Shown here one piece after another: positions 1 through 8,147 of a stretch of DNA of 64,000 bases; the first letter of the stretch is position 1, and the number at the start of each line of letters is the position of its first letter. The notes beneath the pieces are model-generated. The model searched no databases, was not told where the DNA came from, and was given only the letters and a program-made list of their open reading frames with translations. The DNA lies in contig NZ_RAQM01000007.1 of the NCBI RefSeq assembly GCF_003610735.1, positions 496,001 through 560,000 of the forward strand, written 5' to 3'. This DNA comes from Tenacibaculum lutimaris. Its GTDB lineage: Bacteria > Bacteroidota > Bacteroidia > Flavobacteriales > Flavobacteriaceae. The position numbers were made by a program, and so were the translations under genes.

Positions 1-35
1 TAATATAGAATTCTCAGAGAAATCTGAGGATTTTT

Positions 36-467
36 TTATTTCATTTTATCAAAAACAAAATCAATAGAAAACTCATCGTTAGCTACGGAAGCTTTTAGTT
101 GACCATTCTCTTTCCAGTAATAGATAGAAGTAGGGAATTCATTCAGTTTATTTTCCGCAGTAAAAGAAGTATCTGTTTGTTGTGTAAAGGCAAATAAAGT
201 AGGATTTTCATTTACACCAGTTACTTGTAAAAACAACGAATCGTTTTTAGTAATGATGTGTAAGGTCTCTTTAAATACAGTATAGTTTTTTTGTAAGGAA
301 AAACCAATTCCAGAAAAATCATTTTCCCAAAACTCGTAAGTCCTTTTATCAGCTTCGTTATGAACACGTTCCCATTTACCAAACAACCAAGTAGGTTTTG
401 TGATTTTCTTTTCTTGCTGACAAGAAAAAAGTAGTGCACAAGTAAAAAATAAGATTAAAATTCGCAT
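36..467 (-). CDS. Small exported lipoprotein, DUF6265-like
   Basis: Predicted lipid-anchored envelope protein of 143 residues, function unknown. The hydrophobic N-terminus ends in a lipobox (FSC, Cys16), and the mature part opens with W27-L-F-G-K-W-E33, a pattern seen at the start of small lipocalin-like/DUF6265 beta-sheet domains. The rest alternates polar and aromatic residues as in a small beta barrel. It is transcribed away from prfA, with 78 bases between the two start codons. The family name is a recollection of pattern only; that it is an exported lipoprotein is well supported. Confidence 0.75.
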   Translation of the reverse strand: MRILILFFTCALLFSCQQEKKITKPTWLFGKWERVHNEADKRTYEFWENDFSGIGFSLQKNYTVFKETLHIITKNDSLFLQVTGVNENPTLFAFTQQTDTSFTAENKLNEFPTSIYYWKENGQLKASVANDEFSIDFVFDKMK

Positions 468-545
468 AACAAAAGCCTTAATGAACTAAAGATATGAATA
501 AAATTCGATAAAAAATCGTAAATTCGCACCCCAAGAAAAGATACT

Positions 546-1622
546 ATGCTAGATAAATTACAGATAGTTAAACAACGTTATGATGAGGTTTCAGACTTAA
601 TCATCCAACCAGATGTTATTTCTGATCAGAAACGTTATGTACAATTAAATAAGGAATATAAAGATTTAGGAAAGGTTGTAAAAAAAGCAAACGAGTACGA
701 AACTTTATTAAACAATATAGAAGAAGCCAAAGAAATTATAGCAGACGGTTCGGATGCAGAAATGGTTGAAATGGCGAAAATGGAAATGGATGAAGCAAAA
801 ACTCGTATTCCAGAATTGGAAGAAGAGATTAAGTTTTTACTAATTCCAAAAGATCCAGAAGATTCTAAAAATGCCGTAGTAGAATTACGCGCGGGTACTG
901 GTGGAGATGAAGCGAGTATTTTTGCAGGTGATTTATTTAGAATGTATACCAAGTATTGTGAAAGCAAAGGGTGGAAAGTTTCTACGGTAGATTTTTCTGA
1001 AGGTACTAATGGTGGATTTAAAGAAATTCAATTTGAAGTTACTGGAGAAGATGTGTACGGAACGTTAAAGTTTGAAGCGGGTGTGCACCGTGTGCAACGT
1101 GTACCACAAACAGAAACTCAAGGGCGTGTACATACATCAGCTGCAACTTGTATGGTATTCCCAGAAGCAGAAGAGTTTGATGTAGAGATTAACCCTAAAG
1201 ATGTACGTATCGACTTTTTCTGTTCATCAGGACCAGGAGGTCAGTCGGTAAATACTACCTATTCGGCAGTACGTTTAACGCATATTCCTACTGGGTTAGT
1301 GGCGCAATGTCAAGATCAAAAGTCGCAGCATAAAAACAAAGAGAAAGCGTTTAAGGTATTACGTTCTCGTTTATACGATATGGAGTTGGCGAAGAAGCAG
1401 GAAGCAGATGCTGCAAAACGTGGTTCGATGGTAACTTCAGGAGACCGTTCTGCAAAAATTAGAACGTATAATTATCCTCAAGGACGTGTAACAGACCACA
1501 GAATAGGATTGACCTTATACGATTTATCAAACATTGTAAATGGAGATATTCAGAAAATTATAGACGAGTTAATGCTCGCAGAAAATACTTCTAAACTAAA
1601 AGAATTAGGAGAAACAATTTAA
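546..1622 (+). CDS. prfA: Peptide chain release factor 1
   Basis: Class I release factor that recognises UAA and UAG in the ribosomal A site and triggers peptidyl-tRNA hydrolysis. At 358 residues it has the usual family length. The universal GGQ motif is at residues 231-233 in a [11 protein letters not shown] context, and the RF1 codon-recognition tripeptide PxT is P187-Q188-T189, in the place where Escherichia coli has PAT. The PxT rather than SPF motif separates it from RF2. A strong hairpin terminator follows directly, so it is probably monocistronic. No Shine-Dalgarno sequence precedes the ATG, as is normal in Bacteroidota. Confidence 0.97.
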   Translation: MLDKLQIVKQRYDEVSDLIIQPDVISDQKRYVQLNKEYKDLGKVVKKANEYETLLNNIEEAKEIIADGSDAEMVEMAKMEMDEAKTRIPELEEEIKFLLIPKDPEDSKNAVVELRAGTGGDEASIFAGDLFRMYTKYCESKGWKVSTVDFSEGTNGGFKEIQFEVTGEDVYGTLKFEAGVHRVQRVPQTETQGRVHTSAATCMVFPEAEEFDVEINPKDVRIDFFCSSGPGGQSVNTTYSAVRLTHIPTGLVAQCQDQKSQHKNKEKAFKVLRSRLYDMELAKKQEADAAKRGSMVTSGDRSAKIRTYNYPQGRVTDHRIGLTLYDLSNIVNGDIQKIIDELMLAENTSKLKELGETI

Positions 1623-1629
1623 TAAGAAG

Positions 1630-1657
1630 ACGCTACCAAATGGTAGCGTTTTTATTT
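1630..1657 (+). terminator. Rho-independent terminator of prfA
   Basis: Perfect 9-bp stem (ACGCTACCA at 1630-1638 pairing with 1641-1649) with a minimal loop, followed by a T-rich tract. It begins seven bases after the prfA stop codon. Confidence 0.9.
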
Positions 1658-1683
1658 TATCGAAAAAGAAGCCTCTACAACCC

Positions 1684-1782
1684 TATAGAGCGGATAAATA
1701 AACCTTGATTTTCAGGTGCGTTAATGTTTTATCCCTATTTCAAAAAAAAATCGACAAGCCTTTATATTACCTTTCTTTCAAC
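1684..1782 (+). repeat. Diverged non-coding repeat, copy A
   Basis: This stretch upstream of the hybrid sensor kinase aligns without gaps to 7148-7246 (constant offset 5,464). A hand count gives about 73% identity over some 95 positions; shared blocks include GATAAA, TTAATGTT and AAAATC. Both copies read in the same direction and end shortly before a T-rich TTTAGTCTT stretch. It could be a duplicated promoter/leader region or a decayed repeat element. Nothing in it looks coding. Confidence 0.65.
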
Positions 1783-1823
1783 TAGTTTTTTTATTTAATT
1801 TAGTCTTTTGAAAAAGATTAACT

Positions 1824-4709
1824 ATGTTTAGCTCCTACACCATTCGTTATAGTATATTATTTTCTACTTTTTTAATCAACCTTACACTCTTTGCGCAAGA
1901 AAAAAGTCAGATTCAACAAAAAAAAATAGACTCGCTTACGGCTATTCTTGATAAACAATCTTTTTCAGATAGTCTGACAGTAATCAGAATGAACACACTT
2001 GCTCATCTTTTGGTAAGGGAAATGCAATTAGATTCAGCGATAAGTTATGCTCAAAAAGCAAAAAAAATATCAAAAAAGCTAGGTTTTAAAATCGATGAAG
2101 TAAATGCTTACAATATCATTGGGATTGCTAATGTGTACAAAGGCGAGTACCCCGAAGCTCTGGAAAATTATTTCGAAGGCTTAAAAATATCTAAAGAAAT
2201 TGATGATAAATGGGGGATAGCAAATTTATATAACCACATCGGGATTACTAATATGTATAGAGGGAACTATCCTGAAGCAATAAAAAGTTATTTTGAATGC
2301 TTAAAAAGATTTGAAGAACTCGGGCATAAAAAAGGAATTATAAATGCTTACAATAACATTGGGATTGTTTATAAAAATCAAGGTAAGTACCCCGAAGCAC
2401 TAAAAAATTACTTTGCAGCCTTGAAAATGTATGAAGAAATTGGGAATAAACATGGAATAGGGATGTCTTACAATAACATCGGGAATGTTTATCAACTTCA
2501 AGGTAAGTACCCAGAAGCTTTAGAAAATCACTTAAAATCTTTAAAAATAAAAGAAGAACTGGGTATTAAGCAGGAAATAGCAGGTGCCTATAATAACATT
2601 GGAGTTATTTATAAAGAGCAAGGTAAGTATTCCGAAGCAATGGAAAATTATTTTAAATTTTTAAAAATAAGTGAAGAAATCGGGGATAAATCGGGAATAG
2701 CACGAGCTAATAATAATATTGGGCTTGTAGAATTAGAATTAAGCCGATTGGCTTCAGCCAAAAAACATTTTGAAAAAGCCTTAGCTCTTTCTCAAAAAAT
2801 AGGAATGAGCAGTCTTGTTAGAGATGTTTATTACAATTTTGCACAAGCTAATAGCGCTCAAGGTGATTACAAAAATGCTTACGAAAATTACAAGCAGTAC
2901 ATCGTATATCGCGACAGCTTAATTAACAAAGAAAACGAAAAGAAAAGCCTGCAAGCATCTCTTGGATACGAATACGAGAAAAAGACTGCAGTTATTCAAG
3001 CAGAACTTAAAACCAAAAAACTACAGCGCAACGTAGCGTATGCAGGTTTAGGGGTTATGGTAGTATTAGCCATTTTTAGCGTTTATTTTTTCAGACTGAG
3101 AAATAAAAAATTAGCTGTAGAAAAACAAAATCTAGAATTACAACGTAGAGAGGTGGAGACTATTAAGGAAACCGAGCAGTTTAAATCTCGTTTTTTGGCA
3201 AATATTTCACATGAGTTTAGAACACCGCTTACTTTAATTAACGGACACCTAGAAGTATTAAAAGAAAACGGGCGGAAAGAAGATTTTTCTCATTTTGATG
3301 AAATGGAACAAAACGGAAAAAGGCTTCTTACTTTAATCAATCAGTTGCTTGACCTCTCGAAAATGGAAAGCGGACAATATAAGTTGAAATACAAAAAAGG
3401 AAATGTACTGAACGAAGTAAGTATGTTGGTACAATCTTTTCATTCGTATGCAGAACAACACGGAATTTCGCTGATACTGCAACAAACCGAAAGTGCAAAA
3501 ACTTTGATTGAAACCTCGTTTGTCTACTCACCAGAAGCTTTGGCTGTTGTTATAACTAATTTAATTTCTAATGCCATAAAATATACGCCTTACGGAGGAA
3601 GTGTAAAGGCTACTATAGATTATAGAGAAGGCAAGTTATTTGTAAGCATTTCCGATACCGGAAAAGGTATTTCAGCGGAACATTTACCTAAAGTTTTTGA
3701 TCGCTTTTATCAAGTGGATGAACCAGGACAACGTGCTTATGCTGGTTCAGGTATCGGACTAGCTTTGGTTAAAGAGTTAGTAATGCTACATGGAGGTGAT
3801 GTTATGGTAGAATCTCCTTCCGAAAGAGGTTGTGTTTTTACTTTTTGGCTAGAAATTTCAGAAGCTGAAGATGTCGAAAGTACATCATCAATCGCTCAAA
3901 ATGTTGTGTTTCCAGTTAAAGAAGAAAGCTATATTACTAATGATGAAGAAGGAGGTACAGAGCTTCCTTTGGTGCTTGTTGTGGAAGATCAATCTGAATT
4001 AAGGAGCTTCATAGTTCAAAATCTAGGAGATGAATACTGTTATTTAGAAGCGTCAAATGGTAAAGACGGAATTAGGTTAGCACAAGAATTATTACCCGAT
4101 TTGATTATCAGTGATGTTATGATGCCTGACACAGATGGTTTTGAATTGTGTGAAACACTAAAAAGTAATGTGGTTACTTCTCATATTCCAATTATGTTAT
4201 TGACTGCAAAAGCAGAACAAAAAGATAAACTTATTGGCTTGGAAACAGGAGCTGACGATTATTTGACTAAACCTTTTTCACTGAACGAGCTAAAGCTCCG
4301 TGTAAGAAATATTTTGAGTTTTAAAGAATTGCTCCGTAAAAAATTTGAAGGAAATACTATTCCTACGGCAGAAGAAACTTCAGAATTGAATAGCAGAGAT
4401 AGAAAATTTGTAGATGATATAACACAATCAGTAGAAAAAAATATTTCCAATTTACAGTTTGGGGTAAATGTTTTGGCAGAAGACGTATTTCTGTCAGTAA
4501 GTCAGCTTACTCGAAAGCTTAAAACTATCACAGGAAAAACTCCTGCCGACTTCATCCGTAATATTCGTTTAGAAAAGGCTGTTGAACTATTGAAAAACGG
4601 TGAGAGTGTAGCAGATGTTACTTGGGAAGTCGGGTTTAAAGATTCAGTTTATTTTAGTAAGGTTTTCAAAAAACATTTTGGCTTTTCGCCTTCTTCGGTA
4701 AAAAGATAA
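1824..4709 (+). CDS. Hybrid two-component regulator: TPR sensor, histidine kinase, receiver, AraC HTH
   Basis: A one-protein two-component system of 961 residues. A signal peptide (residues 1-25, ending LFAQ) is followed by about seven 40-residue TPR units to about residue 345, a coiled stretch and a membrane helix near 394-412. The HisKA H-box has phosphoacceptor His463 in NISHEFRTPL. It continues with a HATPase domain (N-box SNAIKYT, G-boxes DTGKGIS and GSGIGLAL), a receiver domain with phosphoacceptor Asp764 in SDVMMPD, and a C-terminal AraC-type HTH (residues ~860-961). The TPR part is therefore periplasmic and the output is direct DNA binding. This is the HTCS layout with TPRs in place of the usual beta-propellers. 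The ligand and targets are unknown; no obvious target operon adjoins it. Confidence 0.93.
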   Translation: MFSSYTIRYSILFSTFLINLTLFAQEKSQIQQKKIDSLTAILDKQSFSDSLTVIRMNTLAHLLVREMQLDSAISYAQKAKKISKKLGFKIDEVNAYNIIGIANVYKGEYPEALENYFEGLKISKEIDDKWGIANLYNHIGITNMYRGNYPEAIKSYFECLKRFEELGHKKGIINAYNNIGIVYKNQGKYPEALKNYFAALKMYEEIGNKHGIGMSYNNIGNVYQLQGKYPEALENHLKSLKIKEELGIKQEIAGAYNNIGVIYKEQGKYSEAMENYFKFLKISEEIGDKSGIARANNNIGLVELELSRLASAKKHFEKALALSQKIGMSSLVRDVYYNFAQANSAQGDYKNAYENYKQYIVYRDSLINKENEKKSLQASLGYEYEKKTAVIQAELKTKKLQRNVAYAGLGVMVVLAIFSVYFFRLRNKKLAVEKQNLELQRREVETIKETEQFKSRFLANISHEFRTPLTLINGHLEVLKENGRKEDFSHFDEMEQNGKRLLTLINQLLDLSKMESGQYKLKYKKGNVLNEVSMLVQSFHSYAEQHGISLILQQTESAKTLIETSFVYSPEALAVVITNLISNAIKYTPYGGSVKATIDYREGKLFVSISDTGKGISAEHLPKVFDRFYQVDEPGQRAYAGSGIGLALVKELVMLHGGDVMVESPSERGCVFTFWLEISEAEDVESTSSIAQNVVFPVKEESYITNDEEGGTELPLVLVVEDQSELRSFIVQNLGDEYCYLEASNGKDGIRLAQELLPDLIISDVMMPDTDGFELCETLKSNVVTSHIPIMLLTAKAEQKDKLIGLETGADDYLTKPFSLNELKLRVRNILSFKELLRKKFEGNTIPTAEETSELNSRDRKFVDDITQSVEKNISNLQFGVNVLAEDVFLSVSQLTRKLKTITGKTPADFIRNIRLEKAVELLKNGESVADVTWEVGFKDSVYFSKVFKKHFGFSPSSVKR
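2140..2740 (+). repeat. 120-bp tandem repeats inside the TPR region
   Basis: Five copies with an exact 120-base (40-codon) period lie in the sensor gene. Each carries a variant of GGTAAGTACCCCGAAGC (at about 2141, 2261, 2381, 2501 and 2621) and encodes G-x-Y-P/S-E-A followed by an N-Y/H-F/L-x-x-L-K core. A sixth, degenerate unit follows. DNA-level similarity beyond what the protein requires points to recent unit duplication or gene conversion. Confidence 0.8.
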
Positions 4710-4745
4710 AACACATCATTTAGCGTATTAATTTTACAAAATTTT

Positions 4746-4784
4746 AGACCTGATAAGTTTTTAAACTTATCAGGTCTGTTTTTT
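4746..4784 (+). terminator. Terminator of the hybrid regulator gene
   Basis: 15-bp perfect inverted repeat (AGACCTGATAAGTTT at 4746-4760 with 4763-4777) with a two-base gap, followed by GTTTTTTCT. It lies 37 bases after the stop codon. Confidence 0.9.
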
Positions 4785-4970
4785 CTATGTGTCTGGTATT
4801 TATTGTTTTATGGTTTTTTTTAATTGAAGAATGCGTAAAAAACACCAAGTTTTTGCATGATTTTTACCAAAGGGAAATAATGAAACACCTGTACATTTGA
4901 ACCTATAAATTCAAACAAAAAACATTTGTATTTATTCATGTATAATTTAACAAAATTCAATTCTTAAAAA

Positions 4971-5417
4971 ATGTTTAACAAACTAATTATTAAAAAAATG
5001 ATGAAAACAAAAGTACTTCTAAGATTAACAATACTGATTTTAGCAACGACTATGTTAGGTTCTTGTGGTAGTGTGACACCATATCAAACTGGAATTAATT
5101 CTCAAACTCAACGAGTAGATTCAAAGTTAAAAAGAAGTGATTATAGTTTGATTGAGAAACCATTTACAGGAACTGTGGTGAACAAGAAAAGGTTTAAAAA
5201 ATACACAGTAGATCAATTAAAAGAGGCTGCTTTTATGGAAGCAGAAAAGGCAGCTATAAAAAGTGGAGCAGATGGTGTGTTGAATCCTGTATTTATGGTT
5301 GATCAAAAACGTAAAAGGTTTTTTGTTACAGCTCGTGTAAAAGGTTATAAATTGAAGAGCGATGATGAATATCTTGATATGGAGAACAACTTAAAGCATA
5401 ATCCAAATAAAAAGTAA
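4971..5417 (+). CDS. Hypothetical exported lipoprotein
   Basis: Unrecognised protein of 148 residues, or 139 if translation starts at the internal ATG at 4998, which gives a more typical signal peptide (MMKTKVLLRL onwards). The lipobox is LGSC, so the mature protein should be lipid-anchored. The rest is basic and contains a helical segment (DQLKEAAFMEAEKAAIKSGAD) followed by a strand-rich end with FFVTARVKGY. This layout of a helix rich in AEKAA followed by beta strands recalls small YbjQ/BON-like domains, but I cannot assign a family. A terminator follows closely. Confidence 0.75.
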   Translation: MFNKLIIKKMMKTKVLLRLTILILATTMLGSCGSVTPYQTGINSQTQRVDSKLKRSDYSLIEKPFTGTVVNKKRFKKYTVDQLKEAAFMEAEKAAIKSGADGVLNPVFMVDQKRKRFFVTARVKGYKLKSDDEYLDMENNLKHNPNKK

Positions 5418-5436
5418 TCTTTTACTTATTAAACTT

Positions 5437-5476
5437 AAAAGAGCTAAAATAACAAATGAGATTTTAGCTCTTTTTT
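5437..5476 (+). terminator. Terminator after the 148-residue lipoprotein gene
   Basis: 12-bp stem AAGAGCTAAAAT (5439-5450) with ATTTTAGCTCTT (5461-5472), a 10-base loop, then TTTT. Confidence 0.85.
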
Positions 5477-5486
5477 CAAATTAATT

Positions 5487-5600
5487 ATGATGAAATAGAA
5501 GTGCTTAGTCTTACTGTTTTCTTTGCTATTTATTTTTTACTAAAGTTAAAAAGGAAAACTTAAAGATCGAAAATTAGATTAAGCTGAATCAATTAAATTT
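5487..5600 (+). pseudogene. Decayed 5' fragment of a paralogue of the 173-residue exported protein
   Basis: These 114 bases align with the first 116 bases of the intact gene at 6343. Shared blocks are ATTATGATGAAATA, TCTTACT, TTTTCTTTGC, CTTAA, TCGAAAAT, GATTAAGCTGAA and TTAAATTT. In the fragment the fourth codon is TAG, so the reading frame is dead after MMK. The fragment ends six bases before the ATG of the next gene (5607) and now forms its leader. It is read as the remnant of a tandem duplication, most of which was deleted or overwritten. Confidence 0.75.
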
Positions 5601-5606
5601 ATAAAA

Positions 5607-6227
5607 ATGACAAAAATTAAAATTATAATGCTAGCAATGCTAGTAATAGTCTTTACCGTTAGTTCATGCAGTAATAGTGATGACTCTTGTATTGAGTCTG
5701 TTTGGTATGAGGATAGTGACAAAGATGGCTTTGGGAACTCTGAAGTAACTCAATTATCATGTACTCAGCCAGAAAACTTCGTTTCTAATTCAGATGATAT
5801 TGATGATACAAATGCCACTCTAAATCCTAATACCGTTTGGCAAGGGAGTAAAATTACTTTTACAAAAGCAGATAATGCTGACTGGACACAAGAAGCAAAC
5901 CAAGATAGGATAACTGACAATGTTTGGATTACTAGAGCAGATTATCATGGTATTTTTAATATTGCGGTAGAAGATTATTATACTAGGGCTTTAAACCCTC
6001 CATCAGATACTCAATGGGCAATTGGAACAACAGCAGATATTGGGAGCTTAACTTTTCAATACTGGGAAGACATGAAAAATAGTTACCCGTACCCGGATAG
6101 TATAGTGAATCAAGATTTGGTTGTTCATTTAATAACTGATAATATTTACATAGATATTAAATTTACAGCTTGGTCTATATATGATAATGGAGGAGGGTTC
6201 AGTTATGAACGATCTACAAAGAATTAA
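5607..6227 (+). CDS. Exported lipoprotein with MopE-like metal-binding motif
   Basis: Hypothetical surface or periplasmic lipoprotein of 206 residues. The lipobox is VSSC (Cys21). Residues ~31-70 match the Asp-rich pattern common in flavobacterial proteins, YEDSDKDGFGN...SDDIDDTNATLNP, related to the putative metal-binding repeat of MopE; the usual DCDD is DIDD here. The rest is Trp- and Tyr-rich and looks like a small beta-sandwich domain, with no further family recognised. It is preceded directly by the pseudogene fragment, so it may use a promoter that belonged to the lost gene. Confidence 0.75.
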   Translation: MTKIKIIMLAMLVIVFTVSSCSNSDDSCIESVWYEDSDKDGFGNSEVTQLSCTQPENFVSNSDDIDDTNATLNPNTVWQGSKITFTKADNADWTQEANQDRITDNVWITRADYHGIFNIAVEDYYTRALNPPSDTQWAIGTTADIGSLTFQYWEDMKNSYPYPDSIVNQDLVVHLITDNIYIDIKFTAWSIYDNGGGFSYERSTKN

Positions 6228-6342
6228 CTTTTACTGAGAAGATGTGAATTCAATGGCTACAAATAGCTAAGTTTTGTGGTCATTGTTTTTATAAATTAAT
6301 AACTAAACTGAAACTTAGACTAAACCGTTTAACAGACTAATT

Positions 6343-6864
6343 ATGATGAAATACAAGTATTTAATCTTACTATTTTTTCTTTGCATTTTATCTTTTACAA
6401 AGGGACATGCACAAAATCTTAAGCTCGAAAATCTGATTAAGCTGAACCAGTTAAATTTGGAAGAATTTCAAGAATATATGTATGGAAATCAATTCTCTTT
6501 TCTTCACGCTAAAACAAATAGCAAAACAGACACCATTTCGTTTGTTAATAAAAAGGATATTATAGCAGGATTTATTGTGTCCAAAAAAACGAATACGGTA
6601 TTCGTAGAAAACATAAAAGAAGATTATTTTAAGGAATTAAATAGTGATTTGAAATACCCTGACTTTATTTTGGTTGAGACCAAGATAAAAACAGAAAATA
6701 TATTAGAGAAAATATATGTCAATAAAAAAACAGAAAATATTATTCAGGTGTCTGTGATTTCAAATAACAAAAAATCAAATCAGATTGAGAATTTGTACAA
6801 ACTTACAGTAGTTAAACCTACTACATATGTTTACAGAAAATTTTTATCAAAAGTTAAAAAATAA
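6343..6864 (+). CDS. Hypothetical exported protein
   Basis: Unrecognised 173-residue protein with a clear signal peptide (residues 1-24, ending GHAQ) and no lipobox, so probably periplasmic or secreted. The mature part is Lys-, Asn- and Glu-rich with alternating strands and no Cys, consistent with a small soluble domain. Its 5' end has a decayed second copy at 5487-5600. The start is set by the signal peptide; ATGATG gives two equivalent starts. Confidence 0.7.
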   Translation: MMKYKYLILLFFLCILSFTKGHAQNLKLENLIKLNQLNLEEFQEYMYGNQFSFLHAKTNSKTDTISFVNKKDIIAGFIVSKKTNTVFVENIKEDYFKELNSDLKYPDFILVETKIKTENILEKIYVNKKTENIIQVSVISNNKKSNQIENLYKLTVVKPTTYVYRKFLSKVKK

Positions 6865-7404
6865 TTTGTAAAAATTAAGTTACAGGGGGATGACTATACA
6901 GCTTGTTTTGGTTTTAATATCATTCATGATAAGTTAGTTATAGTTAATTTAAGTGTTTTCTGTTTCACCACAAAAAACTATTCGATTCTCGAACCTTACA
7001 TAAACTTTTACCCTTTAAGTAAAGCTTTTTTGTATAAGGGGGTGACTTATTTAAATATAAACAAATGTATTGGATAGGGTACTAAGTAATAGTAATCAGA
7101 AATAATAACGCCTTTTTTATCAAAATAGAATTAGAACTCGGAATTCTTGTAGAGCCGATAAAGAAACCCTACCTTTGTAGTGTATTAATGTTCTATTCCT
7201 TTTTCAGGAGAAAATCTACGAGTCTTTGTACTATCTATCTGTTTTTACTTCAGTTTTTTAGTCTTCAGTTGCTTTATAAAGCATTTTCAATAGAATTTTT
7301 AATCTAAAATAGTATCGTATAAAATCACAGGCTGCATTGTGTAGTGCTGTGAGATAATTTGTATGATTTAAAATTAAAATGTCTAATAATTAAAATCACA
7401 TCAT
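6865..7404 (+). other. 540-base gap with no gene; holds repeat copy B and the rpsU leader
   Basis: No credible ORF is seen on either strand. The part at 7148-7246 is the second copy of the non-coding repeat found at 1684-1782. The last 150 bases must hold the rpsU promoter; TAATTTG near 7356 resembles a Bacteroidota -7 element but is imperfect. Two similar motifs, AGGGGGATGACTA near 6883 and AGGGGGTGACTTA near 7037, suggest further decayed duplication. Confidence 0.55.
7148..7246 (+). repeat. Diverged non-coding repeat, copy B
   Basis: Ungapped match to 1684-1782, which lies upstream of the hybrid regulator gene. Here the copy lies about 160 bases upstream of rpsU, with nothing similar to the regulator after it. 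Confidence 0.65.
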
Positions 7405-7593
7405 ATGTTAAGAATAGTTGTAAAAGAAGGTGAAAATATTGACAGAGCCTTAAAACGTTACAAGCGTAAGTTTAGAGATGTAAAAGTTTTACAAGAGTTG
7501 AGAGAGAGAAAACAATACACTAAACCTTCTGTAACTAAAAGAGCTCAAGTGCAAAAAGCAGCTTATAAAGAGCAATTGTTTAAAGAAGAATAG
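7405..7593 (+). CDS. rpsU: 30S ribosomal protein bS21
   Basis: Small, very basic ribosomal protein of 62 residues that sits near the 3' end of 16S rRNA on the 30S platform. The N-terminus (MLRIVVKEGENIDRALKRYKR) and the Lys/Arg-rich helix are typical of the Bacteroidota form. In Flavobacteria bS21 takes part in hiding the anti-Shine-Dalgarno sequence, which explains the lack of SD use in this group (known biology, not seen here). No AGGAGG-like sequence precedes the ATG; the leader is AT-rich. A strong terminator follows. Confidence 0.93.
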   Translation: MLRIVVKEGENIDRALKRYKRKFRDVKVLQELRERKQYTKPSVTKRAQVQKAAYKEQLFKEE

Positions 7594-7620
7594 TTTTAAA
7601 ACTATATAAAATAGAATAAG

Positions 7621-7646
7621 CGCAACCAAATTGGTTGCGTTTTTTG
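7621..7646 (+). terminator. Terminator of rpsU
   Basis: Hairpin CGCAACCAAATTGGTTGCG followed by TTTTTTG. The same 19 bases recur inside the terminator at 8094-8124. Confidence 0.9.
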
Positions 7647-7776
7647 TTGTAGGAGTGCCATATAGTAAGCTATTCTATAAATAAAAAGATATTTTCCTTA
7701 GGGTTAATTTAGTGTCCTATTTTAAGAAGTAAGTTCTTTAGTTATTTGTCTTTTATGAATTTTAAAAATATTTAAC

Positions 7777-8046
7777 ATGAAGATTATTATTTCAAAGCTA
7801 TCAGTTGAAAATACAGATTTAAGGGATTATTACTTGATAAATGATGTTTCAATAGGATTAGAATTAGCACTAAAGCAAAAAAACATAATTGAAAATAAAG
7901 AAGTGTTTAATAAGTTAGAGGCTTTAAGTAAAGAAGCAAAAAAGTTGCCTATTTCTTTATGGAAAGAATTAGATTTTAATAATCAAATTAAAGCACGTAA
8001 TATTGGGCTTGAAGCGTTAGAGATTATTAACGAAATGACAGAGTGA
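7777..8046 (+). CDS. Hypothetical 89-residue protein
   Basis: Small protein of unknown function, predicted soluble and mostly helical, rich in Lys, Glu and Leu, with no signal peptide. It is a lone gene between two terminators with an identical hairpin core. The ATG is preceded by an A-rich stretch, as usual in this genome. It could be a small regulator, but no DNA-binding motif is visible. Confidence 0.6.
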   Translation: MKIIISKLSVENTDLRDYYLINDVSIGLELALKQKNIIENKEVFNKLEALSKEAKKLPISLWKELDFNNQIKARNIGLEALEIINEMTE

Positions 8047-8093
8047 AAACTTTTTTCAGAAAAAAGAAAGTTAGTTGCAATCTAATAGAATAT

Positions 8094-8124
8094 AAAAACC
8101 GCAACCAAATTGGTTGCGGTTTTT
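8094..8124. terminator. Bidirectional terminator
   Basis: 15-bp perfect stem (AAAAACCGCAACCAA at 8094-8108 with 8110-8124) flanked by A and T runs. It sits between two convergent genes (7777 on + and the S46 peptidase on -) and can end both transcripts. Confidence 0.9.
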
Positions 8125-8147
8125 ATTATTTTTAATAATAATTTAAA

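Noticed and set aside
2140-2740. CRISPR-like array
   Set aside because: The regular 120-base units are in-frame TPR codons without spacers, and no cas genes are in the window.
6960-7010. tRNA-like T-loop TTCGATTCTCGAACC
   Set aside because: Only a short palindromic resemblance; no acceptor, D or anticodon arm can be built around it.
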